Assembly (NCBI RefSeq): GCF_001422405.1
Contig: NZ_LMMV01000027.1
Location: forward strand, 228,738 to 292,737
DNA from: Pseudorhodoferax sp. Leaf267
GTDB taxonomy: Bacteria; Pseudomonadota; Gammaproteobacteria; Burkholderiales; Burkholderiaceae_C
DNA length: 64,000 bases
Direction of reading: 5' to 3'
Below, piece by piece: positions 1 through 8,579 of this stretch (positions are counted from its first letter, which is position 1; every line of letters starts with the position of its first letter). The position numbers and the translations under genes were made by a program. Under the pieces are notes generated by a model. It saw only the letters and a program-made list of their open reading frames with translations. It did not search any database and was not told the DNA's origin.

Positions 1-41
1 TGCTCGAGCAGGGCCAATCCTGCACTCCTAGAATTTCTGCC

Positions 42-620
42 ATGCCCCTGCCCCCTCCCGCCCCGCGCATCCAAGCACACACGCGCCGCATCGAATACCA
101 CGGCTACCACCGCGAGGACGGGCTGTGGGACATCGAAGGCCATTTGCGCGACACCAAGGCCTACGACCAGACCACGCGCCTGGGCCGCGTGCGCCTTGCC
201 GGCGACCCGGTGCACGACATGGAGGTGCGCGTGACCATCGACGACGCCATGACCGTCGTCGACATCCATGCCTCCATGCGTGCCACGCCGTTCGAGGAAT
301 GCCCGCAGGCCGAGGCGCCCGTGCGCCAGCTGATCGGCGCCACGCTGGGCCGCGGCTGGCGCAAGGCCCTGGACGAGGCGATCGGCAGCACGCGCGGCTG
401 CACGCATCTGCGCGAGCTGCTGTTCGGCACCGCCACGGCCGCGTTCCAGACCCTGGGCGGCTACCGCGACCACCTGCGCCAGCAGCGCGGCGAGCCCGAG
501 GCCGCACTGACCGTGCCGCCGTTCTTCATGGGCGGCTGCATGTCCTGGGATTTCGACGGCCCCGTCGTCGCGCGCGTTGCGCCGCAGTTCATCGGTTGGC
601 ATCACAGACAGGCGAAATGA
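42..620 (+). CDS. DUF2889 domain protein
   Basis: A 192-residue soluble protein without signal peptide or membrane segment. The sequence (early HTRRIEYHGY, DGLWDIEGHLRD, then a conserved mid region with TRGCTHLRELL) matches the DUF2889 family as I know it, whose function is not established. The TGA stop lies immediately before the ATG of the DsbA-like gene at 622, so the two are probably co-transcribed. The start is the first ATG of the frame; no strong ribosome binding site is seen. Function cannot be inferred from the context. Confidence 0.8.
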   Translation: MPLPPPAPRIQAHTRRIEYHGYHREDGLWDIEGHLRDTKAYDQTTRLGRVRLAGDPVHDMEVRVTIDDAMTVVDIHASMRATPFEECPQAEAPVRQLIGATLGRGWRKALDEAIGSTRGCTHLRELLFGTATAAFQTLGGYRDHLRQQRGEPEAALTVPPFFMGGCMSWDFDGPVVARVAPQFIGWHHRQAK

Positions 621-621
621 C

Positions 622-1272
622 ATGCACACACTGACCATCGACGTCGTCTCCGATGTCGTCTGCCCCTGGTGCTACATCGGCAAGCGCAAGCTCGAAGCCG
701 CGCTGGCCAGCCCCGAGGCCGCGGGCCTGCCTCCGGTGCAGATCCGCTGGCACGCCTTCCAGCTCAACCCCGACCTGCCGGCCGAGGGCATCGACCGCAA
801 GGCCTACCTCGAAGAGAAATTCGGCGGCCCGCAGCGTGCGGCCGCCATTTACGAGCGCGTGCGCGCGGCCGGGCGCAGCGTGGGCCTGGAACTCAACATC
901 GACGGCATCACACGCCAGCCCAACACGCTGGCCGCGCACGCGCTGCTGGCGTTCGCCCAGCAAGATGGCGCCGACGGCAGCGCCGTGAAGGAGCGGCTGC
1001 TGCAGGCCTACTTCATCGAGAACCGCTTCATCGGCGACCTCGACGTGCTGGCCGACATCGCGGCCCAGGCCGGCCTCGATGCAGCCGCTGCGCGCGCCTA
1101 CATCGAAGACCCCGCCGCTCGCGACGCCGTGGCCCAGGCCGACCAGGAGGCGCGCCGCATGGGCATCAGCGGCGTGCCCTTTTTCATCTTCGACCGCAAG
1201 CTGGCGGTGTCGGGGGCGCAGGACCCGGCGACGCTGCTGGATGCCATGCAGCAGGCCGTGGCGCAGGGCTGA
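622..1272 (+). CDS. DsbA-family oxidoreductase, FrnE-like
   Basis: 216 residues with the thioredoxin-fold motif C-P-W-C at residues 14-17, close to the N-terminus, followed by YIGKRKLE. This is typical of the FrnE/2-hydroxychromene-2-carboxylate isomerase branch of the DsbA family. The segment GVPFFIFDRKLAVSGAQDP near the C-terminus carries the cis-proline loop (GVPFF). No signal peptide is present, so it should act in the cytoplasm, probably on thiols or disulfides; the substrate is unknown. I chose the ATG at 622, one base after the stop of the DUF2889 gene, over the upstream in-frame start, because the family begins just before the first beta strand. Confidence 0.85.
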   Translation: MHTLTIDVVSDVVCPWCYIGKRKLEAALASPEAAGLPPVQIRWHAFQLNPDLPAEGIDRKAYLEEKFGGPQRAAAIYERVRAAGRSVGLELNIDGITRQPNTLAAHALLAFAQQDGADGSAVKERLLQAYFIENRFIGDLDVLADIAAQAGLDAAAARAYIEDPAARDAVAQADQEARRMGISGVPFFIFDRKLAVSGAQDPATLLDAMQQAVAQG

Positions 1273-1379
1273 CTTGCTCCAGCGCCCCGGTGAGGGACGG
1301 GGATGGGGACGATCCTGCGGCAGTGGGGAGCATGCAGGGCTGCGATACAGTTTTTGGCCTCGCATCCGAGAAGAACCGC

Positions 1380-3086
1380 ATGACGCACCCCACCAGCCTC
1401 GCCCACCGCACGCCCTTCGAATGCGGCAATGGCAACCAGACCACCACCTGGGCCGCATGCATCGCCTTCTACGAGCGGCTGGCCGCGCAATTCCCGGGGG
1501 TGCTGCGGTGGTGGCAGATCGGCACGTCCGACACCGGGCTGCCGCTGCACGCGGGCCTGGTCTCGGCCGATGGCGTGTTCGACCTTGGCAGCTTGCGCGC
1601 GCAAGGGCGCCCGGTGTTCTTCAACAACAACGGCATCCATCCCGGCGAGCCCGAAGGCATCGATGCGTGCATGGCGCTGGTGCGTGATTTCTGCCTGCAG
1701 CCCGGGCGGCTGGCAGCGCTCGGCGACACGGTGTTCCTGTTCATCCCGGTCTACAACGTCGACGGCTGCGTGAACCGCCAGTCCACCTCGCGCGCGAACC
1801 AGCTCGGCCCCGAGTCGTTCGGCTTTCGGGGCAACGGCCGGCACCTCGACCTGAACCGCGACTTCATCAAATGCGACAGCCTGGCCGCCCAGGTGTTCAA
1901 CCGCTTCTTCACCGAATGGGACCCGGCGGTCATGGTCGACACACACACATCCAACGGTGCCGACTACGCCTGCACCATGACCCTGATCCCGACCCAGCCC
2001 GACAAGCTGGGCGGCGGCCTGGGCGACTTCCTGCGCGAGCACATGCTGCCTGCGATCTACGGCGACATGCAGCAGCGCGGCTGGCCCACCTGCCCCTACG
2101 TCAACCTGCTGGCCGAAACGCCGGACGACGGCATCGAGGACTTCCTGGACCTGCCGCGCTTTTCAACCGGCTACGCGGCGCTGCACCACACCATCGGCTT
2201 CATGCCCGAGACCCACATGCTCAAGCCCTTCGCCGACCGCGTGGCCGCGATGCGCACGCTGGTCGAGGTGGTGCTGGACTTCAGCGTGGCACATGCAGGG
2301 CGCATCCAGCAACTGCGGCGCGATGCGCGGGCGGATGCCGCGCGCCGCACGCAATGGCCGCTGCGCTGGCGCAACGACCATGCGCGGCCGGCCAGCCTGC
2401 GCTTCCAGGGCTTTGCTGCAGTGCGCACGCCGAGCCGGCTGGGCAACTACCAGCGGCTCGCCTATGACCGCAGCCAGCCGTGGGAGAAAGACATCGTCCA
2501 CTTCGACCGCTGCGTCGAGGAACAGGTGGTGACCGCGCCCACCGCCTACCTGGTGCCCCAGGCCTGGCGCGAAGTGATCGAGCGGCTGGCGTGGAACGGC
2601 GTCGCGCTGCAGCGCCTGCAGGCCGACCAGGTATTCGATGCCGCACGGGTGTACCGCGTGGTGGAGGTCGGCACGCGCCCCACCGCCTACGAAGGACACA
2701 TGTTCCATGACCGGGTGGTGCTGAGCACGCACACCGAGGCCCTCCAGGCACGCGCGGGCGACGTGCTGGTACGGCTCGACCAGCCCGGCGCCCGCTACGC
2801 GGTCGAGACGCTGGAGCCCGAAGCGCACGACAGCTTCTTTCGCTGGGGCTTCTTCAACAGCGTGCTGGAAAGGAAGCAGGCTTCCATCTCGGCCTACGCG
2901 TTCGAGGACACGGCCCTGGAGATGCTGGCCGAAGAGCCGGCGCTGCGCCAGGCATTCGACGCCTGGAAGGCGGCGCATCCGGAACTGCTGTCCGACCCGC
3001 AAGCCGTGCTCGGGTTCGTCTTCGCCCATGGCCGGCGCCATGCCGAGCCTGAATGGCGGCGCTATCCGGTGGCTGCGTTGGTGTAG
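1380..3086 (+). CDS. M14-family zinc carboxypeptidase-like protein
   Basis: 568 residues. The N-terminal half carries the zinc-peptidase hallmarks of M14: NNNGIHPGEPEG with the H-x-x-E zinc pair at residues 87 and 90, DLNRDF near 157-162, and MVDTHTSNG with the third zinc ligand His at about 189. The C-terminal half (about 370-568) is a separate, less characteristic region. No signal peptide is visible, so a cytoplasmic peptidase or amidohydrolase is likely; the substrate is not predictable. It stands alone, about 100 bp after the FrnE-like gene. The chosen ATG precedes MTHPTSLAHRTPFE; a longer upstream reading in the same frame is only the shadow of the previous gene. Confidence 0.85.
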   Translation: MTHPTSLAHRTPFECGNGNQTTTWAACIAFYERLAAQFPGVLRWWQIGTSDTGLPLHAGLVSADGVFDLGSLRAQGRPVFFNNNGIHPGEPEGIDACMALVRDFCLQPGRLAALGDTVFLFIPVYNVDGCVNRQSTSRANQLGPESFGFRGNGRHLDLNRDFIKCDSLAAQVFNRFFTEWDPAVMVDTHTSNGADYACTMTLIPTQPDKLGGGLGDFLREHMLPAIYGDMQQRGWPTCPYVNLLAETPDDGIEDFLDLPRFSTGYAALHHTIGFMPETHMLKPFADRVAAMRTLVEVVLDFSVAHAGRIQQLRRDARADAARRTQWPLRWRNDHARPASLRFQGFAAVRTPSRLGNYQRLAYDRSQPWEKDIVHFDRCVEEQVVTAPTAYLVPQAWREVIERLAWNGVALQRLQADQVFDAARVYRVVEVGTRPTAYEGHMFHDRVVLSTHTEALQARAGDVLVRLDQPGARYAVETLEPEAHDSFFRWGFFNSVLERKQASISAYAFEDTALEMLAEEPALRQAFDAWKAAHPELLSDPQAVLGFVFAHGRRHAEPEWRRYPVAALV

Positions 3087-3193
3087 CCAGCGGCGCGGCC
3101 GCAGCCTGCCCGCCTGCGGCGGGCTCCTTGCGACAGAGGTCCCTGCAGATGGCACTCCTGGGTGGTGGACCACGAGGAAGGATGCAGGAAGTC

Positions 3194-3616
3194 ATGCGCG
3201 AAGCCGACCGGCTCCTGCTGCCACATCAGGACGCAGGCCGGCTCGACCCCGATGGCGCGGTGGTGCAAGCCTGCGCCCCAGATCACAAGTCGCCATGCAG
3301 TCGCGGGGTCTGGCCCAAGCTGGCCTCGGTTGCGCAGTCTGCGCGGATCGAGAACTCGATCCTGGACGCGCTGGCCGGGCGCACGAGGATGGACATGGCG
3401 CGCCTTTCGCTGAGCGGCTTGGGCTCCACGTTGGGTTGGCACGCTGGATGCGCGAACCATTTGATCCACAAGGCCGTCCTGGTCGCGTCGAGCGGCAACA
3501 TGCCGCAGGCCGGCTGCAGAGCCCTGCGTCCGATCGGCGAAGCCGATGACCCGACCGGCGCCATGGGTCTCGGCGTCGTCGGCGTTGCCGAACGCGATGC
3601 GCTGAGCAAGATCTGA
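3194..3616 (+). CDS. hypothetical protein, possibly a gene remnant
   Basis: This is the only plausible coding frame in the 680 bp between the M14 peptidase and the toxin-antitoxin pair. It would encode 140 residues from the ATG at 3194. The stretch SARIENSILDALAGRTRMDMARLS looks protein-like, and third positions in this frame are mostly G or C over the second half. I do not recognise a family, and no ribosome binding site is clear. It could be a decayed 3' fragment of a longer gene or a chance open frame. The rest of 3087-3724 shows nothing I can assign. Confidence 0.3.
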   Translation: MREADRLLLPHQDAGRLDPDGAVVQACAPDHKSPCSRGVWPKLASVAQSARIENSILDALAGRTRMDMARLSLSGLGSTLGWHAGCANHLIHKAVLVASSGNMPQAGCRALRPIGEADDPTGAMGLGVVGVAERDALSKI

Positions 3617-3724
3617 GGCTTGCCGCATGTGAAAGCTCCTTTTTCGAACGGGACACCGACCTGGGTGCATGCCGCCTACGCGGGCCGGCCTGACACGGTG
3701 GCGTCCGCCGTCACCATCTGCCAT

Positions 3725-3751
3725 GCGATACACTTTGACTACTTGTATCGC
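3725..3751. promoter_or_regulatory. Operator palindrome of the RHH/PIN module
   Basis: A perfect 8-base inverted repeat GCGATACA-N11-TGTATCGC (3725-3732 and 3744-3751) ends 13 bases before the ATG of the antitoxin gene. It encloses a TTGACT hexamer that could serve as a -35 element. Ribbon-helix-helix antitoxins usually bind palindromes of this kind to repress their own operon, so autoregulation is inferred. Confidence 0.6.
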
Positions 3752-3764
3752 ACAGGAGCTTGCC

Positions 3765-4091
3765 ATGCCCATCTCCCTACGCCTTCCCCCGGAGCTTGAA
3801 ACGCAGATCGCGGGTTATGGCGCGCGCGAGGGCATATCGAAGTCGGCTGTGATCGTGCGCAGCATCCATGAGTTCTTGGCGAAGCATGCGCAGCCGTCGG
3901 CCTTGCAAATCTACGACGAGGTCATGCAAGAGGCAGCAGCTTCGCTCGAATCTGCGCGAGCCCGCGCACCGGAGCAACGCTCCCGCAAGCTGCAGGTCCG
4001 CAAGGCCATTGCGCGCAAGCACGCCGAACGCTCCGAGCGGGCCACCCAGGCACTGGCCACCCCACGCAGCAGTTCCCGCAAATCCGCATGA
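3765..4091 (+). CDS. Ribbon-helix-helix antitoxin
   Basis: 108 residues starting MPISLRLPPELETQIAGYG, the usual beta strand plus helix pattern of CopG/Arc-type DNA-binding antitoxins in the first 45 residues. The lysine/arginine-rich tail probably wraps the toxin. The start at 3765 is set by AGGAG at 3754-3758 and by the operator just upstream; longer readings run back through the operator. It overlaps the PIN gene by ATGA (4088-4091), so the two are translationally coupled. Expected role: neutralise the PIN RNase and repress the operon. The first half resembles VapB-like RHH proteins; the exact subfamily is uncertain. Confidence 0.78.
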   Translation: MPISLRLPPELETQIAGYGAREGISKSAVIVRSIHEFLAKHAQPSALQIYDEVMQEAAASLESARARAPEQRSRKLQVRKAIARKHAERSERATQALATPRSSSRKSA

Positions 4092-4510
4092 ACATACTGG
4101 CCGATTCCGGCTACTTCGTCGGGCTGTTCGATCCCAAGGACAATCACCACCAGCGCTGCAAAGCCTTCTTCTCGGCCTACACCGGCCAGACGACGACTAC
4201 CTGGGCCGTGTTTGTCGAAGTCTCTGCTTTGTTGGCGCACACGTGGCTGAAGGCCTTCTTCAACTGGGCAGCGAAGAGCCAGGCCTTGGGCCATCTGCGC
4301 ATCGAATCACCGCCGGCCGATGCCGTGAACGCGCTATGGCAGATGATGGACAAGTACGAGGATCTGCCCATGGATTTTTGCGATGCAAGCCTGGTGTACC
4401 TGGCCGTCCATCTCAAGATCCACCGCATCGCGACGACGGATGTGCGGGATTTTTCGGTGTATCGCCTGCCGGGCAACAAGCGGTTTGTCCACGTGCTGGA
4501 TGCCGGCTGA
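4088..4510 (+). CDS. PIN-domain toxin (VapC-like RNase)
   Basis: 140 residues with the four acidic positions of a PIN nuclease: D6 in NILADSGYF, E44 in WAVFVEVSALL, D99 in PMDFCDASLVY and D118 in IATTDVRDF. These bind the metal ion in VapC-type endoribonucleases, which usually cut tRNA or rRNA. It starts inside the antitoxin stop (ATGA). The catalytic set looks intact, so the toxin should be active unless held by its partner. The target RNA cannot be predicted. Nothing else is linked downstream; 4511-4670 holds no gene that I can see. Confidence 0.85.
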   Translation: MNILADSGYFVGLFDPKDNHHQRCKAFFSAYTGQTTTTWAVFVEVSALLAHTWLKAFFNWAAKSQALGHLRIESPPADAVNALWQMMDKYEDLPMDFCDASLVYLAVHLKIHRIATTDVRDFSVYRLPGNKRFVHVLDAG

Positions 4511-4670
4511 AAGTCCCCTCACGCAGTGCAGCGCGCTCGGCGCTAGCTGAAGCACGACAAGGCACGGACCAGATTCGCCACGCCCGCAGCGACGAACAGC
4601 CCGGGCCGGTGCCACGCACCGCGGGACGGTCGCGTGCGCATGCGGCCCGGGGCTGCTACGCTGGCCCCCC

Positions 4671-5180
4671 ATGACACCTGCACCCCTCCCCGCCGACGAA
4701 GACGCGCGCCTGCAGGCCCTGCATGCGCTGATGGTGTTGGACACCCCACCCGAGGAACGCTTCGACCGCGTCGTGCGTTTCGCGGCCGAGCAACTGGAGA
4801 TGCCGATGGCGCTCGTGAGCCTGGTCGATGGCGACCGGCAATGGTTCAAGTCACGCGTCGGGATCGATGTGCCGCAAACTGGCCGCGACGTCTCCTTTTG
4901 CAGCTACACGATCCTGCAGGCCGGCACCTTCGTGGTGGAGGACACGCTGCTGGACGCGCGCTTCGCCGACAACCCGATGGTCACCGGCGGGCCGAAGGTG
5001 CGCTTTTACGCGGGCACTCCCCTGAGCGCACCGGGCGGCGAACGCGTGGGCGCGCTGTGCGTGCTCGACAGCAGGCCGCGCGCGCTGGGGCCGGTGGAAC
5101 TGGCCGTGCTGGACGCGCTGCGCACGCTGGTCAACGAGGCCCTGGCGGGGCAGGACGCGGACACGGGGGATGCCCAGTGA
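4671..5180 (+). CDS. GAF-domain sensor protein
   Basis: 169 residues made of a single GAF domain: DTPPEERFDRVVRFAAEQLEMPMALVSLVDGDRQWFKSR followed by the conserved D-x-x-F-C-x-x-T/Y region (RDVSFCSYTI) and the end GALCVLDSRPRAL. Such proteins are usually the N-terminal sensor part of GGDEF or histidine kinase proteins; here the domain stands alone. The stop overlaps the GTG start of a receiver-like gene (GTGA at 5177-5180), so the two may work as a split sensor/receiver pair. The ligand is unknown. Confidence 0.8.
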   Translation: MTPAPLPADEDARLQALHALMVLDTPPEERFDRVVRFAAEQLEMPMALVSLVDGDRQWFKSRVGIDVPQTGRDVSFCSYTILQAGTFVVEDTLLDARFADNPMVTGGPKVRFYAGTPLSAPGGERVGALCVLDSRPRALGPVELAVLDALRTLVNEALAGQDADTGDAQ

Positions 5181-5569
5181 AGCCCGCGCAGGCCCTGCCT
5201 GCCGTGTTGCTGGTCGAGCCGCAGTTCGTCATGCGGCGCACGATGGTGGCGGTGGCACGCGAGATGAGCCTCGTGGATTTCCATGAGGCCACGAGCGTGG
5301 CACGCGCGCTGCCGCTGCTGGCCACGCGGCCGTTCCGCGGCCTGGTGCTGGACATCGGCGACGGTGCCGAGTCGCTGGCGCTGCTCGAGCAGCTGCGGGC
5401 GGGCGCCCTGGCAGGCAACCAGGCCGACCTGCCCGTGATCGCCCTGACCTCGGCGCCCACCCCGGACGTGGCCAGCCGGCTGGAAGCCTTGCGCCCGCTG
5501 CGCACCTTGAACAAGCCCTTCAGGGTCGGCCAGTTGCTGGACTGCGTCTCCCGGCTGCGGGCGGCCTAG
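5177..5569 (+). CDS. Divergent response-regulator receiver domain protein
   Basis: 130 residues with the receiver fold pattern: strand 1 AVLLVEP, strand 3 GLVLDI with a candidate phospho-acceptor D59, strand 4 PVIALTS and the conserved lysine K113 in LNKPF. The usual acidic pair after strand 1 (DD/DE) is reduced to E14-P, so phosphorylation capacity is uncertain. No output domain is attached. The GTG start overlaps the GAF gene stop. I chose GTG because it gives the coupled start and an N-terminus that begins just ahead of strand 1; no in-frame ATG exists before strand 2. It may be a single-domain regulator or a non-phosphorylated receiver. Confidence 0.65.
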   Translation: MKPAQALPAVLLVEPQFVMRRTMVAVAREMSLVDFHEATSVARALPLLATRPFRGLVLDIGDGAESLALLEQLRAGALAGNQADLPVIALTSAPTPDVASRLEALRPLRTLNKPFRVGQLLDCVSRLRAA

Positions 5570-5693
5570 CCGCAGGCGCACGCGGCCCTGGCGCAGACGG
5601 GCCGATCGGCCAGCGGCCCGCCCACCTTGGCCATGGTGAGAAAGACACCGCGCGCGCCGGCCGTGGGGTCACGCCCGCACGACGCCATGGCCC

Positions 5694-8075
5694 TCACCCG
5701 TGCATGAGCTCCCACAGCCGCGCCGGCGACACCGGCATTTGCAGCTGCGGCGCCTTGGCGGCCAGGCCGTTGCGCGCGAGCGCGTCGGCCACGGCGTTGA
5801 CGATGCTGGGCGTGGCGCCGATGGTGCCCAGCTCGCCCACGCCCTTCACTCCCAGCGGGTTGTTCTTGCACGGCACGCTCTGGTCCATGCGCGTCACGAA
5901 GTCGGCGCGCACGATGTCGAAATGCGGCACGGCGTAGTCCATCAGGCTGCCGGCCACGGGCTGGCCGGTGTCGCCGTCATAGACCACGCGCTCGCACAGC
6001 GCCTGGCCGATGCCCTGCACGGCGCCGCCGTCGAGCTGGCCCATCACGATCAGCGGGTTGATGACGCGGCCGACGTCGTTCATGGAGGCATAGGCCACGA
6101 CCTCGACCGCGCCGGTGGCCGGGTCGACCTCGACCTCGCTGATGTGGCAGCCGTTGGGCCAGGTCGGGCCGGCCACGGTGCTGGTGGAGTCCATGAAGAT
6201 GCGCTTGTCCGGCTGGCGGCCGGCCAGCTCGAACAGGCCGATCTTCAGATCGGTGCCGGCCACGGTGAAGGCGCCCTGCGCGTACTGCAAATCCTCGGCC
6301 GACGCCTCCAGTTCCTTGGCCGCGAGTTCGCGCGCCTTGTCGATGGTGCGCTCGCTGCCGATGCGCATGGCCGAGCCGCCCGTGAAGATGGAGCGCGAGC
6401 CTGCGCTGCCGAAGCCGTCGCCACGGTCGGTGTCGCCCAGCACCACGCGCACCTGGTCGATGGAGACGCCGAACGCGTCCACCACGAGCTGCGCGAGCGA
6501 GGTGGCGATGCCCTGGCCCATGGCGTTGACGGCCGAGAAGACTTCGATCACGCCGTCGGCCTGCACGCTGACGGTGACGCGCTCCTCGAACACGTTGCCG
6601 CCCGTCCATTCCAGAAAGGTGGCGATGCCTTGGCCGCGCCACTTGCCGCGCGTGGCCGCGTCCTTGGCGCGGGATTCGAATCCGCTCCAGTCGGCCAGCG
6701 CCAGCGCCTGGTCCATCTGCTGCTCGAAGGCGCCCGTGTCGTAGGTCTGCGCCATCGGGTTCTTGTAGGGCATCTGCGCCGGCTGGATGAAGTTGCGCCG
6801 GCGCAGCGCGATCCGGTCGATGCCGGTCTGGCGCGCCGCCTCGTCCATCAGGCGCTCGATGTTGAAGATGGCCTCGGGCCGGCCCGCGCCGCGGTAGGCG
6901 CCGGTGGGCGCCTGGTTGGTGAGCACGGCCTGGTAGTGAAAGTCGATGGTCTGGATGTCGTAGACGCTGGTCTGCACCCAGGGGCCGATCAGCAGCTGGA
7001 TGGCGACCCCGGTGCCGGTGGCGTAGGCGCCGCAGTTGGCCTGCGAGGCGATGCGCAGGGCCAGGATCCTGCCGTCGGCGGCCAGGGCCAGCTCGGCCCG
7101 GCTCTGCACGTCGCGGCCATGGTAGGTGGCGAGGAATTCCTCGCTGCGCTCGGACACCCATTTCACGCTGCGCTGCAGGGTGTGTGCGGCAAAGCCCAGG
7201 GCCACGTCCTCCACGTAGGCGCCGGTCTTCATGCCGAAGCCGCCGCCCACGTCGCCCACGACGACCCGGGCCTTGGCGCGGTCCAGGCCCAGCGCGTCGG
7301 CGATGGTGTTGCGCACGCCCGAGGGCATCTGCGTGGACATGCGGATGGACAGGCGGCCGTCCTCGACCCCGGCCAGCACGGTGCGCGGCTCCAGCGTGAA
7401 GGCGGCCAGGCGCTGGTGCGTGATGTCCAGCGCGACCACGTGGGCGGCCTGCGCGAAGGCGGCCTCGGTGGCCTGGGCGTTGCCGTGGCGCATCTCGGCT
7501 GCGATGTTGTCGGGCGCGGCATCGGTCAGGGTGGGGGCGCCGGGCGCGGTGGCCTGGGCGAGCGTGGCCAGAGCCGGCAGCTCTTCGTAGTCCACGGACA
7601 CGGCCTCGGCCGCGTCGCGCGCCTGCTGCAGCGTGTCGGCCAGCACCAGGGCCACGGGCTCGCCGACGAAGCGCACGCGCTCGTGGGCCAGTGCGTGCAG
7701 GGTGGGGCTCACCCCGGGGCCACCATCGGCGCGCTTGAAGCCGGCCGTGGTGGGCAGCGGCTTGACGCCAGCGGCCACCAGATCGGCACCCGTGTAGACG
7801 GCGGCGACGCCGGGCAGTGCGCGCGCCGCATCGGCGTCGACCGACACGATGCGCGCATGCGGGTAGGGGGAGCGCAGGAACACGGCGCGCAGCTGGCCCG
7901 TGGGTGCGACGTCGTCGGTGAAGACGCCGGCACCGGCCAGCAGAACATCGTCTTCGAGGCGGCGGACGGCCTGGCCGCTGCCGAAACGGGTGGGGGTGTT
8001 GACGGGATCCAAGCTGCGCCTCTCGTGGGAATCTGGGTCGATCGGGCTGCCGCGCCGCCGCAGGGGGTGGTGCAA
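5694..8075 (-). CDS. Molybdopterin-binding large subunit, xanthine/CO dehydrogenase family
   Basis: 793 residues from the first possible start. The order is the small a/b-hammerhead domain (about 30-170) and then the molybdopterin-binding region, with VGDVGGGFGMK at about 273-283, AYRGAGR at 393-399 and the catalytic-glutamate motif KGVGELG near the C-terminus. AYRGAGR is the form II/aldehyde-oxidase-like active-site loop rather than the AYRCSFR of true CO dehydrogenase, so the substrate is probably an aldehyde or N-heterocycle. The medium (FAD) and small (2Fe-2S) subunit genes, normally adjacent, are absent on both sides. A TTG at 8012 with a GAGAGG just upstream is an alternative start that fits the family better than 8075. 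Confidence 0.85.
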   Translation of the reverse strand: MHHPLRRRGSPIDPDSHERRSLDPVNTPTRFGSGQAVRRLEDDVLLAGAGVFTDDVAPTGQLRAVFLRSPYPHARIVSVDADAARALPGVAAVYTGADLVAAGVKPLPTTAGFKRADGGPGVSPTLHALAHERVRFVGEPVALVLADTLQQARDAAEAVSVDYEELPALATLAQATAPGAPTLTDAAPDNIAAEMRHGNAQATEAAFAQAAHVVALDITHQRLAAFTLEPRTVLAGVEDGRLSIRMSTQMPSGVRNTIADALGLDRAKARVVVGDVGGGFGMKTGAYVEDVALGFAAHTLQRSVKWVSERSEEFLATYHGRDVQSRAELALAADGRILALRIASQANCGAYATGTGVAIQLLIGPWVQTSVYDIQTIDFHYQAVLTNQAPTGAYRGAGRPEAIFNIERLMDEAARQTGIDRIALRRRNFIQPAQMPYKNPMAQTYDTGAFEQQMDQALALADWSGFESRAKDAATRGKWRGQGIATFLEWTGGNVFEERVTVSVQADGVIEVFSAVNAMGQGIATSLAQLVVDAFGVSIDQVRVVLGDTDRGDGFGSAGSRSIFTGGSAMRIGSERTIDKARELAAKELEASAEDLQYAQGAFTVAGTDLKIGLFELAGRQPDKRIFMDSTSTVAGPTWPNGCHISEVEVDPATGAVEVVAYASMNDVGRVINPLIVMGQLDGGAVQGIGQALCERVVYDGDTGQPVAGSLMDYAVPHFDIVRADFVTRMDQSVPCKNNPLGVKGVGELGTIGATPSIVNAVADALARNGLAAKAPQLQMPVSPARLWELMHG

Positions 8076-8118
8076 GGCAGACCGGAAATTACCAGAATTC
8101 CACGGCGCGGCGTGTCGC

Positions 8119-8370
8119 CTACTTTTGGCGCTGGTAGGTGCGGTCCATCTCGGGCGACTTGCTGGTGTCCTTCACGCCGCGCTCCAGGTCTCGGTGCGCC
8201 TGCTGTACGTCGGGGCTGGCAATGCCGCCGGTCATGCCTTCTTCGGTCTGGTCGCGCTCGTGTGGCAGCGCCAGATCATCGGGCGCGCGCACCAGGCCAC
8301 CGGGCCGCGGCCGGCGCCGCAGATAGTTCACGCGTGGCTTGGGAGCCGATGGCTTGTCGGATGCAGGCAT
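8119..8370 (-). CDS. small hypothetical protein
   Basis: 83 residues from the ATG at 8370, which has AGGAA nine bases upstream. It is hydrophilic and charged, rich in Arg/Pro/Asp (RVNYLRRRPRPGG, HERDQTEE), and probably partly disordered. No membrane segment, signal or cysteine cluster. I do not recognise the family. It sits just upstream of the molybdenum hydroxylase subunit on the same strand, separated by about 40 bp, so it may share its transcript. Confidence 0.5.
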   Translation of the reverse strand: MPASDKPSAPKPRVNYLRRRPRPGGLVRAPDDLALPHERDQTEEGMTGGIASPDVQQAHRDLERGVKDTSKSPEMDRTYQRQK

Positions 8371-8579
8371 GGCAGATTCCTGTGGCGGCCGGGCAACGGC
8401 CGTGGGGTCAAACGCGGGGGGGATGCCCCACTGTTGCCGCAAGCCTGTGGCGCAGCTGTGGGATGGGCGCGAGGCGGTTTGTAGGAGAACACGCCGCTTC
8501 CTGCCTGCTGGGCACGCACCGTGCGCACCGTTGGACGCGCGCGCAGCCCGGGCGTGACGATTCGGGTAGATTCGCGGCC

